DNA of 64,000 nucleotides, taken from Ampelomyces quisqualis (lineage: Eukaryota > Ascomycota > Dothideomycetes > Pleosporales > Phaeosphaeriaceae). Under the pieces are notes generated by a model. The model ran no database searches. It was not told the origin of the DNA and saw nothing but the letters and a program-made list of their open reading frames with translations. The position numbers were made by a program, and so were the translations under genes. Below, in pieces: positions 1-12,303 of this stretch. Each line of letters begins with the position of its first letter. Within the stretch, counting starts at the first letter, position 1. The DNA lies in the NCBI GenBank assembly GCA_018398575.1, contig JAGTXZ010000019.1, positions 1,302,001 to 1,366,000 of the forward strand, given 5' to 3'.

Positions 1-1028
1 TATGTCTGACTGTGCTGTTCCCTCATCCGGGAGATCCGCTCTGGAGTTCAGCCGGATGTTGTAATCAATGAGCTTTTCTTCCTTCGTATTGATGATTGCC
101 TTGTATTCGTCACCTATGCGCGTGAGCTTGGCCTGAAGATCTCGATTGTCTTTCAGAGCAAGCTCCAGAGGATCAAGAGATGCGGCTAGGTCCTCTTCGC
201 GACAACCTGTGGGCATCAGTAATCTCTCGATAGCATCAGTGGCAGTTGCCAGAGGTACATGTTGGTAGAGATTCGATGAGGACCGGATTTTGCTGCGAAC
301 GAGAGCAAGTGATTCTGTCATAAGCCCTAGATGACGCAGAACGTGACGCCAAGTCGTATCCTGATGGAGATACTGGTGAAGACGTTTGATAGGTCCCTCT
401 AGTGCCTTGAGTTCCTGTGTAGTCATGTCTCTTCCAGATCCAACAGAGGCTTGTATCAAGTTCAGTTCAGCATATACTCGTCTGTACTGGGCGGCGAAGA
501 GTGCGGAGGCATATAGATTGTTGTCGGACTCGGCCACTACGTCTCGAGCGACGATGCGCAATAATCTGGAGCTCTGCTTGATGTTCTCGAAGGTCATGCC
601 ATATTTAGATCTCCTGATCAAGTTCCCCGACTCCTTTAAAATGATTCCTTGCTCGTGGTCGGTCAGAGGTGAAAGTCTAGAGCTCTTCCGACGACGGGTT
701 TCGTTTGCGAGAAACAGCTCCGCCATTTTCTGCATGTCATTAGTCCCTCAACATCTGTATAGTTTCCGTCTACCTACTTCTGTGTCATGCTCACTTTGGT
801 GATGCCGCGTTTTCTTGGCCGATCGATTCTCGTCTGAATCGTGCTGCTCCTAATGTTGCATGTCAGAGAGTAATGCAGAATCGACTTGGTATAGCTTACA
901 CTGTCAGAGCTAGCTTTTGAAACAGCGGGTCTCTTGCGCTTCGTCAATTGAAGTGGCTGAGACAAAGGCGCAGTTCCCGAAGTGAGTTGTGGTTTGGCTT
1001 CGGCGACTGACCGGGCGATGCCGGACAT
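1..1028 (-). CDS. Partial gene of unknown function, N-terminal 310 codons in three exons
   Basis: I do not recognise this protein. Reading the minus strand, exon 1 is 1028-900 (43 codons), intron 899-850 (GTAAGC donor, CTGAC branch, TAG acceptor, 50 bp), exon 2 849-778 (24 codons), intron 777-730 (GTAGGT donor, ..GCAG acceptor, 48 bp) and exon 3 729-1, open to the window edge. Both introns are phase 0 and removing them gives one uninterrupted frame of 310 codons. The first 85 residues are polar and basic, with clusters TKRKRP, AKKTR and RRRKSSR that could be nuclear localisation signals; the rest is rich in Leu, Lys and Glu and looks helical. It is divergently oriented from the transcription factor gene and shares about 550 bp of upstream DNA with it. 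A nuclear role is inference only. Translation could instead begin at the ATG at 726-724, but the upstream exons splice cleanly. Confidence 0.7.
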
Positions 1029-1581
1029 GTTGAACCGCAGGGAGCGAACTAAAACCTGTCGCGTCCGTTCGCCGAAATATGTATGGATGGTGCGGGAATC
1101 AGAACACTAGTGTAGCTTGCAGACCGGATGAGATATCGAAGATGGGCAAATGAATGAAACGACGCAAAGCAGAACGAAGATGAGGGTGCTGATAGCTGTA
1201 CGCGCGACCAAGAGGGGAACAAACGAAGGAACAAACGAAGGAACAAAGAGCTGGGCGTCCGGGGAGCGGCAGACAATGAACAATGGATCGATTCGCCATG
1301 CTTTCGTTGAGTAAGGCAACAAGGCCGTTGTCCAACGAGACAGTGTTTTGATTTGAGCAGATGGCTGATGAGTCGTGTCGAGTCGACGGCACGATGGGGC
1401 GTCTTCGGCAGTTGTCCGGGGTGTAGCCCGATCGGGACTAGCGCGAGGTGATGGGGCCTCTTCGGCAGATGCCCGGGGCGTAGCCTGATCAGCACTAGCG
1501 CGTGGTCAGTCAGCATCCCGTGATGAAGGCGGGAAGCGCCTCGCAGCCATTATTATTATACTCGACGGCCAGTACCGCAAG
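1029..1581. promoter_or_regulatory. Divergent promoter region between two genes
   Basis: About 550 bp separate the start codons of the minus-strand unknown gene and the plus-strand Zn(II)2Cys6 gene, so the segment must hold both promoters. It contains a 12-bp tandem repeat (GAACAAACGAAG at 1217-1228 and 1229-1240, with a partial third copy) and a 57-bp imperfect duplication next to the factor gene. A minus-strand frame across part of it has no gene-like features and was left out. Confidence 0.55.
1393..1506. repeat. 57-bp tandem duplication upstream of the transcription factor
   Basis: Two adjacent 57-bp units (1393-1449 and 1450-1506) differ at about eight positions. Each begins GATGGGGC and ends ACTAGCGCG(A/T)GGT. 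The first unit contains a perfect 10-bp palindrome, CCCGATCGGG (1427-1436), holding two everted CGG triplets, the half-site type bound by Zn(II)2Cys6 proteins; in the second unit the right half has changed to ATCAGC. Binding by any factor is inference. Confidence 0.75.
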
Positions 1582-3793
1582 ATGCGCAATCCGGTCGCAT
1601 GCGTTTCCTGTCGGTCAGCTAAGCAGCGATGTCTCAACGCCCAGGACGGACAGCCATGTAACCGATGCAAGACGACGGGGCGCGGCTGTGTCTACCCACA
1701 GCCAGGCACCTCCAGCCTGCATAGACAACCCAAACGACCGCGCGTGTCCTTGTCTCAACAAGTCGTGCAAACTGATGCTCACGTGCCGAGCGACATCAGC
1801 GGCGACACGCAGCCCGCGCCCGCGCCCGCGCCCTCGCCGACGCCCTCGGCAGCGCAACAGCTCGACGGCGTGGACGCCTTCGAGCTGCTCACGGACGAGG
1901 TCAAGAACAGCTACCTGCGCTGCTCGTACAAATGGAGCTTCCACCACACGCCGACGCTGCTGCTGCGCATCCGCGACCGCACGCTGGAGCCGTGGATGGC
2001 CTGGGCGATGCTGGCGCTGGCGATCCGGTATGGCGACGGCCATGTGTGGCACCGAGACCCCGTGACGCACGCTCGACGACGGCAAGCTGACACGCGCCGG
2101 GCAGCTTCGTCAACGACCCCCCGCCGCCGTTCGCGACGCAGACGGCGGCCAGCAACGCCTACGCCGCCCACGCCCGCCAGATGCTGCAGGCGGACCTCGA
2201 GAAGCCCAGCATCAGCCGCGTGCAGGCGCTGCTGATGCTCACGGGCCACGACTGGGGCGCGGGCAACGGGCGGCGCGCGTGGATCTACCTGGGCATGGCC
2301 ATCCGCCTGGTCGAGGTCATGGGCCTGACGCAGGAGCTCACGGTGCCGCGCAACCGCATGCCCACGCGCGACGAGTTCATCGAGGCCGAGGTCCGCCGCC
2401 GCACCGCCTGGACGTGCTTCCTGATGGACTCGCTGCTGAGCGGCGGAAAGGGCCGCAAGCGCTCGCTGACGGCCGCCGACATGGCCATCCAGCTGCCCTG
2501 CGAGCGCGAGACCTTCGTGTTCGGCGAGGCCGCGTGCACCCAGCAGCTCGACAGCAGCGTGCGCATGCCGTCGGTCGCGCTACCCCTGGGCGACATCGGC
2601 ATCATCGGATACAGCCTGAGAGCCGCCAACGTGTGGGGCAAGGTCGCGCGCTGGGCGTGCTCGGACGACTTCAAAACCGAGCTGCCGTGGTCGCCCGCAT
2701 CGCAGTTCCAGCAGCTGGTCTACGAGCTGGAGCGCTGGAAGAAGAGCCTCCCCCAGCGACTGCAGTACGACATGTTCGCCCTTCACAGCCACAATGCCGT
2801 CGACCAGGGCCAGGCATACTCGTACATGCACTGCATCCACTTCATGAGCTACATGTTCCTGCACCGTGCCTACCTGCCTGTGCTCGGGCCGCAGCAGAAC
2901 GGCGTGGGCGCCGACGAGACACCGAGCTCGTACGACGAGCACAGGGACATGTGGAAGAGCTGGCAGAAGACGTGCCGCACAGAGCTCTTCAACGAGTCGA
3001 TTATGGTCCTGGACATGCTCGACGAGATGCGCACCTTTGGCGTCTACTTCCTTCGCGGACTGGTCCCCTGGATCGGCTTCACCATCTACACAGCGGTCGG
3101 CGTGATGCTGTATTGCTTCAACTTCCCGAACAACGAGGACGATCCGCGGCTGCGCGAAAAGGCGAGGAAGTGTGTCATCAACGGCTGCACCTTTCTGAAG
3201 GAAATGAAGACGCAATGGCCAATGGCCGCGACTTGGGTCGGTTGAGAATCATCTGCTCCAAGTTGCAAGTCTAACAATCCGCAGTTCGAGACCATCAAGC
3301 GCATGCAGGCATACTATCGCTCTGCTCTTGGACAAGACGCTCCAGCCTCGCCCGAAGAGCGGCAGGCATTGCGCCGCGCCATGATAGACTATGGCGCCCT
3401 GCAGCCATCCCCAGTGCAAAAGCCAGCAGACTCTGCAAATGCAATGGACACTTCGCCAGCCGCATCTAGCATCTCACCAACCTTGTCCTCACGCGAGGTA
3501 GGTCCTTCACCCACCGCAACTTCATCCTTGCTAACACCTCTCAGACAAAGCCCATGGCACTTCATCTCGACCACAATCTGATCACGCCACCCACAACAGC
3601 CCCAATACCGACTGCACACTCCAACGCGTTGGCTTGGAATACTCCCAATGCAGTACCCCCACTCGAGGCCGACGAAACATTCAACATGGATGCTTTTGAC
3701 TTTTCGGCAGGCATGGAGGAGACGACGATGAATGCTACACACGACTTTTGGGGCAGTTTCCCTGGCGAGGTTGGTGTCGGATACCAGTCATAA
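1582..3793 (+). CDS. Zn(II)2Cys6 fungal transcription factor
   Basis: This encodes a zinc-cluster transcription factor of about 679 residues. The N-terminus carries the binuclear cluster with cysteines at residues 7, 10, 17, 26, 29 and 36 (CX2CX6CX8CX2CX6C), followed by a basic stretch and a Pro/Ala linker. The middle holds the fungal-specific transcription factor domain, recognised by GNGRRAWIYLGMAIRL and the surrounding helices; the C-terminus is disordered and ends in an acidic, aromatic stretch that may activate transcription. Proposed exons are 1582-2027, 2105-3236, 3285-3497 and 3545-3793. The last two introns are clear and phase 0 (3237-3284, GTCGGT..CTAAC..GCAG; 3498-3544, GTAGGT..GCTAAC..TCAG). 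The first (2028-2104, GTATGG..GCTGAC..GGGCAG) is my best reconciliation of a frame change and is less certain. The target pathway cannot be read from the sequence. Confidence 0.88.
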
Positions 3794-4130
3794 AGGCGTA
3801 CAAGGTTTCGGAATTCATTAGTCTATGCAATCACGCAGCCAATGAGACACTAGCGACCCGTATCCGAGGCACTTCCCCAAACTTCCCCGCCCCCACTACA
3901 CTGTGCGCTAGCGATCCAAACACCGTCGGCGAATCGTCCCACTTGAACAGGGTGAACATACACGAGTTGCATCCTGAACATTATTCAAAAGCAATAAGAA
4001 CTTGTCAACATCAATGCGCGCGTGATCAGGTCTCCGTTATCGGCCGCGCACTTGTCGAAAGGAAATTTACATTATCACGCTGACCATCTTTACTAGACTT
4101 ACAAGCACCTCTTTTTCCCACGACTTCAGA
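3794..4130. other. Short intergenic region, 337 bp
   Basis: This separates two same-strand genes. It must contain the 3' end of the zinc-cluster gene and the promoter of the oxidase-fold gene. A pyrimidine-rich stretch (CTTTTTCCCACGACTTCAG) lies directly before the ATG at 4131, as is common before fungal start codons. I see no RNA gene or coding exon. Confidence 0.5.
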
Positions 4131-4951
4131 ATGGGTGTCTTCTACGAGACGATACCCGATTCTTTACGACCATGGATCATGGAGCAGCAAATGCTCTGGG
4201 TGTAAGACCTCAGCCTTCCTCCCCCTCTCTCCTCGAACAACTCACATATCCCAGCGGCACGGCTCCCCTCTCCGGCGACGGGCACATCAACATCTCTCCC
4301 AAAGGCGGCAAAAACTACGGCATCCTCTCGCCCACCTTATTCTGGTACATGGACCTCACCGGCTCCGGCATCGAAACCCACGCGCACCTCCACGAGCCTG
4401 GCAACGCCCGCATCTGCGTCATGTTCATGGCCTTTACAGGCCCCCCGCGGATCGTGCGCCTTTGGGGCAAAGGCACTGCGCTTGAAAACGGCACACCCGC
4501 CTTCGACGCGTTCGTCCAAGAACACAAAGTCCAGCTTAAGCCTGGATCCCGCAGCATCATTCAAGTCGAAATCGATCAGTGCGCGACGAGTTGCGGTTTC
4601 AGTGTGCCGTACTACGACTTCATGGGCCATCGACCGATCTTGGACGACTTTTTCGCGAAGAAGGAAGCCAAGTTCCAAGCGGGTGACGATAAGGAGAGTA
4701 TGGATAGGTATTGGGCATGGAAGTCGCAGCTTAGTATTGATGGCTTGCCGGGGATGAAGAGGGGCCATGAGTTCGCCCAGAAGAATGCTGTCAAGCCGCT
4801 CAAGAAGATGGTTGGCAAGGCGGGCCAGAAGGCAGAGAGCGGGTTGCAAACAAATCAGAAGATTACGGCTCTGCATTTGTTCATAGTGCTGTTGCTGGGG
4901 ATTATTATTGGCGGTGCAGCTGGTATACGTTTTGTAACTAGTTATATATAG
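4131..4951 (+). CDS. Pyridoxamine 5'-phosphate oxidase-fold FMN-binding protein with C-terminal membrane anchor
   Basis: The protein (255 residues) belongs to the fungal PPOX/FMN-binding split-barrel family that includes yeast YLR456W and YPR172W. The family fold binds FMN; the reaction of this branch is not established. Exon 1 is 4131-4201; the intron 4202-4254 (GTAAGA donor, CCCAG acceptor) is phase 2; exon 2 runs 4255-4951. Splicing joins MLWV to GTAPLSGDGHINISPKGG, the conserved family start, which fixes both the intron and the start codon. Further conserved blocks are FWYMDLTGSGIET, NARICVMFMAF and PPRIVRLWGKG (residues about 50-105), matching the barrel strands. The last 25 residues (HLFIVLLLGIIIGGAAG..) form one hydrophobic segment, suggesting a tail anchor; which membrane it enters is unknown. 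The codons are undamaged although the RIP-altered block begins about 650 bp downstream. Confidence 0.9.
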
Positions 4952-5600
4952 TAAGCTAATATGTGAATAAGAGCCTATGTATTAGCTGGAAGCAAAACTA
5001 GTGATTATCCGTGGCCGAAGACGGCGACTCAAACGGCATTTTCAATCTATGTCGAATTGCAGGCAAGGTTTACTATGCCACGGATCAGGTGTCGAGACTT
5101 CGCAAGAGACAATCATGGCCCGAGCAACGCCATGGCTCCATGGAGCGGAGATCAGAATGCGCTCCTTGCGCGTATCCAGATACCTCTTTTGATTTACACG
5201 ATAACTCTCACGCCTCTCTCAAGTAGCTAGATTTTTAGGTTTCTGTTTGCAGTCAAACTTGCTGTATTTATCGCAAGCAGCACGTCCAAGAAACCCTACC
5301 CCGCTCCAAAGCTGCTTTGCTTGTACTGTACAAGCTAACATGTAATCAAACGTCACTACCATGAAGCTGTTAATATTGATTACGTTAAAACCAGTGGTTT
5401 CATCATTGCCTCCTTAAGGAAATGGCGAGTTTATCATACAGCCTCCTGATGCCATGCATCCATTAAAGTCCGAATCATACCACCCGGTGCCCAGTCGACT
5501 TTCAGTCACGTGAAAAATGGCCCGTGCGCGGGAAGTGCCGAAGTTCAAGATGTTACAACACCATAGTATATCAAATCTGTATAGATTTATAACTCTACAA
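4952..5600. other. Gene-free transition zone at the edge of the AT-rich block
   Basis: Composition is still mixed here (for example CCCGTGCGCGGGAAG near 5520). Short frames at 5001-5226 show no start context, intron or family match and look like chance. The segment probably holds the 3' untranslated region of the preceding gene. Beyond about 5600 TA dinucleotides dominate. Confidence 0.5.
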
Positions 5601-5819
5601 CTACATATCTAAACGCTGCTAAATAAAGAATTTAAAGTCTGTAGACCTTCCTCTTTCTATTCGTGCAATTATTATTGGACTCTGACTATTACAGTCGGTG
5701 GTAAATGAGTACCCAACTAGGGCAATTGGTTTCTCCTTAATAGCTTAAGCAATATTAGTGCTAGAAAAAATGTTAGTAGGCCATTTTATAGCCTCACAAT
5801 AGGGCTACGCACAGACGTA

Positions 5820-7292
5820 AAAATTGCCTAAAACGGACTAGTATTCGCTAAGATAACGCTAAAATGACAGGTGGGTACCCCAACCCAACCCAATTGGTGG
5901 GTTGCCCCATAACTTCGTCAATACTAGTCCAAATCGGGAAATTTTTGAACAGTCATAAAGCGGCTATCTAGATCTATAAAATTGTAATAGAAAACTAAGC
6001 CTCAACTCTACTAGATTTAAAAGTGGAGACAACCCATTTACCAGCCTGGAGTTGAAGTTATTACTCAACCTGGGATAGACGGAGATCTTACAGAAGCTTG
6101 GTATTAATCTAACGACCGCCCAGAAGTTTTTTTAGCGTACGCAATTGATTGATTAATTAAAGTTGTTTAACGTCTGTTTATAACCTTCCAAAGGATACTT
6201 TAAGACGGGTACAGCTCTAGGCTTATAGTATAGCAACACTGCTGGAACGTGCCTATTCTATAGGATACAAGTATAATCTAGTAGCGTTCTTCTACCTAGT
6301 AAAGAAACCCTACGTGTGTTAAAGCTATTAAGTAAGATTTAAAAGAAAAAAGTACATATTGCGCTAGAAGCCTATTATAGCTTATTTTAGTATGTAAGAA
6401 TAAAGAATAAAAAACAAAGTATAAGAATATATAAGTAGAGAGTAGTAAAGCGTATTAGAATAAGATAAGAAGAGGTACGTAGTAAGAGTTCTATAGTAAT
6501 ATAGGTAGGTAGTGTACTATCTATTTCTATACGTTAATACTAGATTAGAAGTAGTTACTCTAATTAGTAAGTGCAGATTATTAAGAAAAAATTACTAATC
6601 TAAAGTAAGGCTTTAAAGTTCTTTAGGTAACTTAGTAGCACTAAGAGGTATTGTAATTCTTTTAGTCTTAAGGCAGAAGGCGCAGAGGGCTATATTAGCT
6701 ATTTATTAAATAAGGCACAAGTTTTTTAGTAGTAAACAATATAGTCTAGCGACTTAGAGCGTTTATATAAGTAGCAGACGTTTATATCTTTATAGTAGAG
6801 TTTTAAGTAGTACTATTTAAAGTCTCTATAGCTTATACAGATTACAAGTATATATATAAGCGTTTTTTAAAGTAAGCTAAGCTCTACTAGTATCTTTTCT
6901 AGGCTGTAACTTAGTTTTTACTATTTGTACTAGCCTAAGAGCTTAACCTCTTTAGCTCTCTACTATACTATTAAGGCCTTAGAAGTAGAGAGAATATCTC
7001 TAGTGTTCTAGGCTCTATAGCTAGTTTTCTAGGATAAGTAAGGACAATAGATAGAAGAGGTTCTTTATCTTATTAAGAGGCAAACTGCTTAATAAGTAAG
7101 AAAGAGTTCTTAGGCTAATAAGAGGTAAACTACCTAAAGATTAAGAGAGGTAACTAAGTAGTGTAGATTAATCTTAGTACTAGAGAAAGCTATATAAGAG
7201 TATAAATACTAAGTTAAATATAATAAGCTATAAAGTTTTATTATCTTATCTATATATAAAAGAAATACTTTGTTAATAAGTTTAATTAGTAT
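5820..7292. repeat. Unassigned RIP-degraded repeat
   Basis: The plus strand shows long stretches that read as Lys/Arg-rich protein through TAG/TAA stops (around 6300-7200), so a coding element probably existed here, but I could not match it to a transposase or polyprotein. Near the left end is a GC-rich patch (5871-5910, GTGGGTACCCCAACCC..) with a small hairpin, CAACCC (5886-5891) and GGGTTG (5899-5904), that could be an element terminus. No matching opposite terminus was found. Confidence 0.35.
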
Positions 7293-7440
7293 TACTAAGT
7301 AACTAATTATACTAAGTAACTAATTATACTAAGTAACTAATTATACTAAGTAACTAATTATACTAAGTAACTAATTATACTAAGTAACTAATTATACTAA
7401 GTAACTAATTATACTAAGTAACTAATTATACTAAGTAACT
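7293..7440. repeat. 17-bp tandem array, about nine copies
   Basis: The unit TACTAAGTAACTAATTA repeats from 7293 to 7440 with almost no divergence, unlike everything around it. The array stops exactly at the TGTTAC that begins the LTR-like repeat at 7440. Perfect units suggest expansion after the main wave of mutation. There are no unique spacers, so it is not a CRISPR array. Confidence 0.9.
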
Positions 7441-7948
7441 GTTACAAACCTTTAATAGAAAACACAGAACGTTATAAATAAACAAGAGAACAGGTTGCAA
7501 GACTTAGACCTAGTGCAGGAATATATTACGCTAAGTATGTTACGTAACCTTCTTATTAGTCTTATTTAGCCTTACTGTTTCTTGCAACAAGAAACTATAA
7601 GAATCTGCAATAATAATTAAGAATAATAAGAACTGTAAGAAAGACTAAGTATATAAGAACTATAATAGACTCTTATAGATTATTGTATTTAACTTATGTT
7701 ACAGACGCTTAAGTTAGTAACTAGCTATTTAACTATTATTACTCTTTTTAAAAAGCTCTAGCCTTTACTGTCTTAGTAACAATACTCTCTGTATCTAAAG
7801 TAACTCTACACCTATCTGTAAAAACTAACTTTAGCTATACTTCTAGTCTATACTAGTATTTTTATTATTTGCTACTAGACTAACAGTCTTAACACTTTAA
7901 ACACTTTTATAATAAGCAGTAATATTGTAATAGATATACCTAAGCATT
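7440..7948 (+). repeat. LTR-like repeat A, copy 1
   Basis: About 509 bp closely similar to 50924-51440, starting TGTTACAAACC. The stretch from about 7660 to 7894 also matches the LTRs at 23604-24069 (inverted) and 30974-31446. In those copies the LTR ends CTTAACA, which would put the LTR end here at about 7894; the further 54 bp would then be leader. A gypsy gag remnant follows directly, so this is probably a 5' LTR. Copies A1 and A2 share the extra 54 bp and lack matching target duplications. Confidence 0.75.
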
Positions 7949-7989
7949 CCTAAGTAAGATAACTTAGACTTAAGGTTAACAAGCCTAAT

Positions 7990-8830
7990 CTCTACTATAG
8001 AGACTATAATAAACTTAAGACCTAGATCCTTTAGTTTAATAGGCACTTCTACATAGAAGAAGATAGGATTAAAAATAATAACAAAGTTATTCTTACTATA
8101 ACTTATATAAAAGGTAATACTAAAAAATAGGTACTTCTAATTATTTAGAAGTATATAGATAATAATATTATAGACGCAGATAACACTAACCTTGTAAAAG
8201 ACTAGTAGACGTTTAAGACACGCTTGCAGTAGATCTTTTTATTTCTTAAAGAATCTGTAATTGCAGAACAAAAAATCTATAGTCTAAAACAAACCTAATT
8301 AGCTGCTAACTATACTAATGTTTTTTAATAATATGCTAAACAAATCTAGTAAGACAACACTGCTCTAATGTGTATATACAAGCAAGGCCTTAAGGCTGCT
8401 ATATAAGCTAAACTTATACGCAGCAGAATATATATTACTACTCTTAAAGAACTTTAGAATAAAGCTATTTACTTAGATAATAAACTCTATAAATTAGCAC
8501 TTAAAGATAAGTTATACTTTTTGCGTCTACTATAAGGACACAAAGGATTGCGCCTAAATAAAATATATTAGAAAGAAATATAACTAAACAAAGGATAATA
8601 GCGCTACTACTTAAGACAAGAAACTTATTAACTACGCCTACTAAGAGTATACTTAAAGTATAGACCTAAAGCTATGCACTTAGACAACTTTAACAAAGGC
8701 TTAGAACAGAAAAGTTACTTAAAGAAACAACTACTAAAAGATAAGCTTAACAAGAACAAGATTACCTGTTATAACTATAATAAGGTTAGACACTATACGT
8801 AAAACTGTTACTTTAAGAACAAAGTTATAC
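7990..8830 (+). pseudogene. Ty3/gypsy gag remnant of element A
   Basis: Read through its stops, the plus strand gives a retrotransposon gag. The mid region resembles the gypsy capsid-like domain (a run like FLFLKESVIAEQKIYSLKQT, then an alternating charged helix). At 8767-8808 a CCHC zinc knuckle (CX2CX4HX4C) can be traced: first Cys TGT at 8767, second Cys mutated to TAT at 8776, His CAC at 8791, last Cys TGT at 8806, with one TAA inside. Gag packages element RNA. It follows LTR copy A1. Gag boundaries are approximate. Confidence 0.65.
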
Positions 8831-10745
8831 GCTAGCTTAACGTGTTAACTAACGCTTTTAAAAAAGACGTTAAAGAATAGATTGTAATTAATAATTAACG
8901 TATTGTCTAAATAACTAATAGACTATTAATAGTAAAATAGACAAAAGACACTCCTACTACATTATCTAATAACTAGGTCTTAACTAACGCTGTATTATTA
9001 TACAACTAGAAACAAGACTGTAATATTAAATAATTCTAATAGATAGAACTACTTCTACCTTAAACATAACAAAATATTTACAACTAGTATAACTAAACTA
9101 ACAAAGTTAACTAAGAATATATAGAATAATATTACTAACTTCTATAAGTATATTATACCCTTTAGATATACAAGGACTTTCTAAATATAAATAAAGTTAC
9201 AAAGAAGAAACAATTGCTACACTTAGAAAACAGAATCTATAGAATATAGAACTAACAAGAGACTACAAGAGTCTATAATATCTAAAAAGACTAAGAACTT
9301 ATACTAGACAAGCTAGATATATATTTAGTACTAGCTAGCCCTAAACTAGTGCGCTAGAATATAACAGTTAAAGAACTATATTAAAAGACAGACGCAAACA
9401 GACTATATAAGACGTACTATAACTAATATATAAAGCAGATATACTACACTAACAATAGGTAAGTATTAGTACTAAACTCTATGCCTGTAAAGTACTAACA
9501 TAGAAAGGCAAACAAATTGCATTAAGTCCTGCTTATAGACAGATGCCTACAGAATTCTTGTAATCTAAAATATAGACTTCTATTATAGACAGCGTATAAT
9601 AGCAACTACTACCTAATACATTATAGTAGTAAAATTAACTAATACTTTTCTTAGCAGAAGAAACCTTGTAAGTACTAGTAGTATAATTACCTAAAAGATA
9701 CTTACACAAATTACCTATATAATAAACAAAATATAGAAAGTTTTTTTAACGTATTAGAGGAAGAAAGTATATTTAATAGAATGCTTGTTAACAGCAGCTG
9801 TATAAACTACACCTAGTAGTTCTGCTTATAACTAGAGTGTAAGAAGTACTATAATAATAAAGAAGCTAATAGATATAAAAAGAATAAGTCTTTTTGAGAG
9901 TTAACTCTAGACTCTAAAAAGAGACCTAGAGCTGTAACGCAATTAACTCTGCTAAGCTTATTAAACTTACAGTAAGAGTTAATAAAAAAAGAATAAAGGC
10001 ACTTCTAAATTTAAAATTACAAGTAAACTATATTTTAGGCAATACCTTGTTAAGAGCTAGGCTTTAACCTTACTAGAAATAACAATTATATAAACTTTAT
10101 ATTGCAAATAGAGAGTAGATGCCTAATAAGTTACTTATTAGATATAAGACTACTATAGAACTTAATATCTAAGGAACCAAATAGAAAATATATCTAGACG
10201 TCTTTAGATTAGCTGCCTATAACATTATTTTAAGACTTCTATAGTTTAGAAAGAATAGCCTACAGATAGACTAAGAGAAGAGATCTATTTCTCTAAGAAA
10301 TTACAATAATACAACAAATTCTAAGCCTACGTATTAGCAGCGTTTAATAGTAGATAAGAAGATAATTAATAATATTACTTTAACTAAGACGCAGTTAAAG
10401 ACACAACTAGTTAACTTAGATAATTAAGAAAAAAATACTAATATGTTACAAGTTTTAGAGAAACGTATAACTTCTAATATACCTAAAGAATACAAAAAGT
10501 TTAAGAAACTATTCTTAGAAGAAACAAGTCTAAAAGCACTACCTAAGCATTAGGAGTAGAACTATAAGATTGTCTTAGAAAAAGAAAAAAGGCTAACCTT
10601 TAGACTAATCTATAGATTATTAGAAAAAGAGCTAGAAGCACTCTAAGAGTATATCTAAGTAAACCTAAAGAAAGGTTTTATTTAAGTATTAGAATTACTA
10701 GCCAGATACCTAATTATATTTGTACTAAAGAAGAATAGTAAACTA
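8831..10745 (+). pseudogene. Ty3/gypsy pol remnant of element A, truncated in reverse transcriptase
   Basis: Downstream of the gag knuckle, a possible aspartic-protease active site is visible near 9780 (LVNSSC, from a D-S/T-G type motif). From about 10450 to 10745 the start of reverse transcriptase is clear: ALPKH, then a mutated Trp and YKIVLEKEKRLTF, then KELEAL..YI..NLKKGFI and FVLKKNSKL, the order seen at the beginning of gypsy RT. The remaining RT, RNase H and integrase are missing: at about 10745 the sequence changes and sequence belonging with the reverse-oriented element G2 begins. The part 8831-9780 should be pol or linker but I could not assign it. Confidence 0.65.
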
Positions 10746-11110
10746 CAACTATACTAAGTTTCTATACTTCTTACAGCTCTTCTGCTAAGCGTTATACTAT
10801 TAACTCTTCTACTATAAGTGTTTATCTAACGCGCTAAGCTAAGTCTAAGCATATTACTAACTAGTAATAGAATAGACCTAATATTATTATTAAGGCTAAG
10901 CTTAGCCTACTATATTATTTAGGCTATACTATTACTTAGCTTAAAGGTAATAAGTCTAAGTGCAAGATTACTTATACTAAGAGTACCTACGCTTAGTATA
11001 AGGATATATACACTACGTATAGGCCTATAAGTTAACTACTATATTCTCTTACTTATCTAGTTAATTCTAATAACTTTCTAGATTTACAATTACTTTAAGA
11101 TTATACGTTA

Positions 11111-11946
11111 GGAAAATTTAAGATTAATCTAGTCAGCCTAATCGCCGCGACCCGCGGCGGCCTAACAGCAATACTGTCTACTAGACAATTTGCTAAAGTC
11201 GCCCTACTTACTTCTAGTTGCTAGCAAGTTGCTAGCGACCCAACAGTGTCGCTAGTGTCGCTAGTGTCGCTAGTGTTGCTAATGTTGCCAATTTTACTCA
11301 CGTGACTGTATTGCTGTATTTTCATGATTACGTAAGTAACCTAAAAATACAAAATATAGAGCGGAATTCCTTCTTTAAAATGCACTATTTAGATTTTTTT
11401 TAGCTACTCTAGTTATTGAGATATAGCGCGTTAAAGTTATAAACTTTTTTAAAAAAACTTTAAAGTACGTTCAACACAATAGATCTTAACGCCTACACTA
11501 TAAAATATTAATATAAATTAGTCCTAGAGTAAAATCTACACTTTAGTTACTATTTCTTTAAAAAAAAATATAATATATTATCTAGTTAAAGTGCTAGAGC
11601 TTTAGCAAAAACAAGCCTTAGCAAAGAACATTAAAAAGTTACAAACTTTACTGCTGTGCATCTTAGCAACTAGAGCAGCTATAAAAATTCTAAATAGTGC
11701 GTTTTAAAGAGGGAATTAAGCTCTATATTTTGGGTTTTTAGAATAATTACGTAATCGCGCGGGTGGGGCAGGTGGGTCTAGTAGATTAGGTGGATTAATT
11801 TGGGCGTTTTTGTCTAATTAGGCAGCCAGAACAAATAGGGGACCCTAGGGACAGTTAAGCACAGTCAAGAACTGTCTGGTAGCTAGCAGTACAGTTGTGT
11901 TAACAGTGTTACTAATGTTGCAGATGTTGCTAACGTTGTATTTTCC
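11111..11946 (+). mobile_element. 836-bp TA-flanked non-autonomous element E, copy 1
   Basis: This begins GGAAAATTTAAG and ends ..GTTGTATTTTCC, flanked on both sides by TA. It matches the reverse complement of 12304-13139 along its whole length, and both are exactly 836 bp. It has short terminal inverted repeats (GGAAAA/TTTTCC), a triplicated 9-bp GTCGCTAGT motif near 11250 and a G-rich GGGTGGGGCAGGTGGG patch near 11760. No coding frame is visible. Length, termini and the TA flank fit a MITE-like DNA transposon, possibly Tc1/mariner-related. It retains more CG and GC-rich motifs than its surroundings. Confidence 0.8.
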
Positions 11947-12303
11947 TAATGTAGTTATTTTACTTTATAATACACTTACTTATAATTTTAAAGTAAAGTA
12001 GCTGTTAACGTAGTATATAATCTCTAGTCTCTAGTTTAGCTTTATTAATAAGCTTAGGGCTGCTTAGGTAAAGTTTTATAGTAGTAACAAGTCTAGCTAC
12101 TAGGGTCTAACGCGCAAGGTTACTAAGGTTAATATTCTACTAGACATCTACTAGCTTTTCTAGCAGCTCCTTGTTAAGCAGGACACTATTATTTATAAGC
12201 TTAATATTAGTAGTAGTGTACAGTAGCTCTATACTAACATAAGCTCTTTCTAAATTTTTTTTTCTATTAGAATTTGTTTTCTTATAGTATTTTTGTGTCG
12301 TTA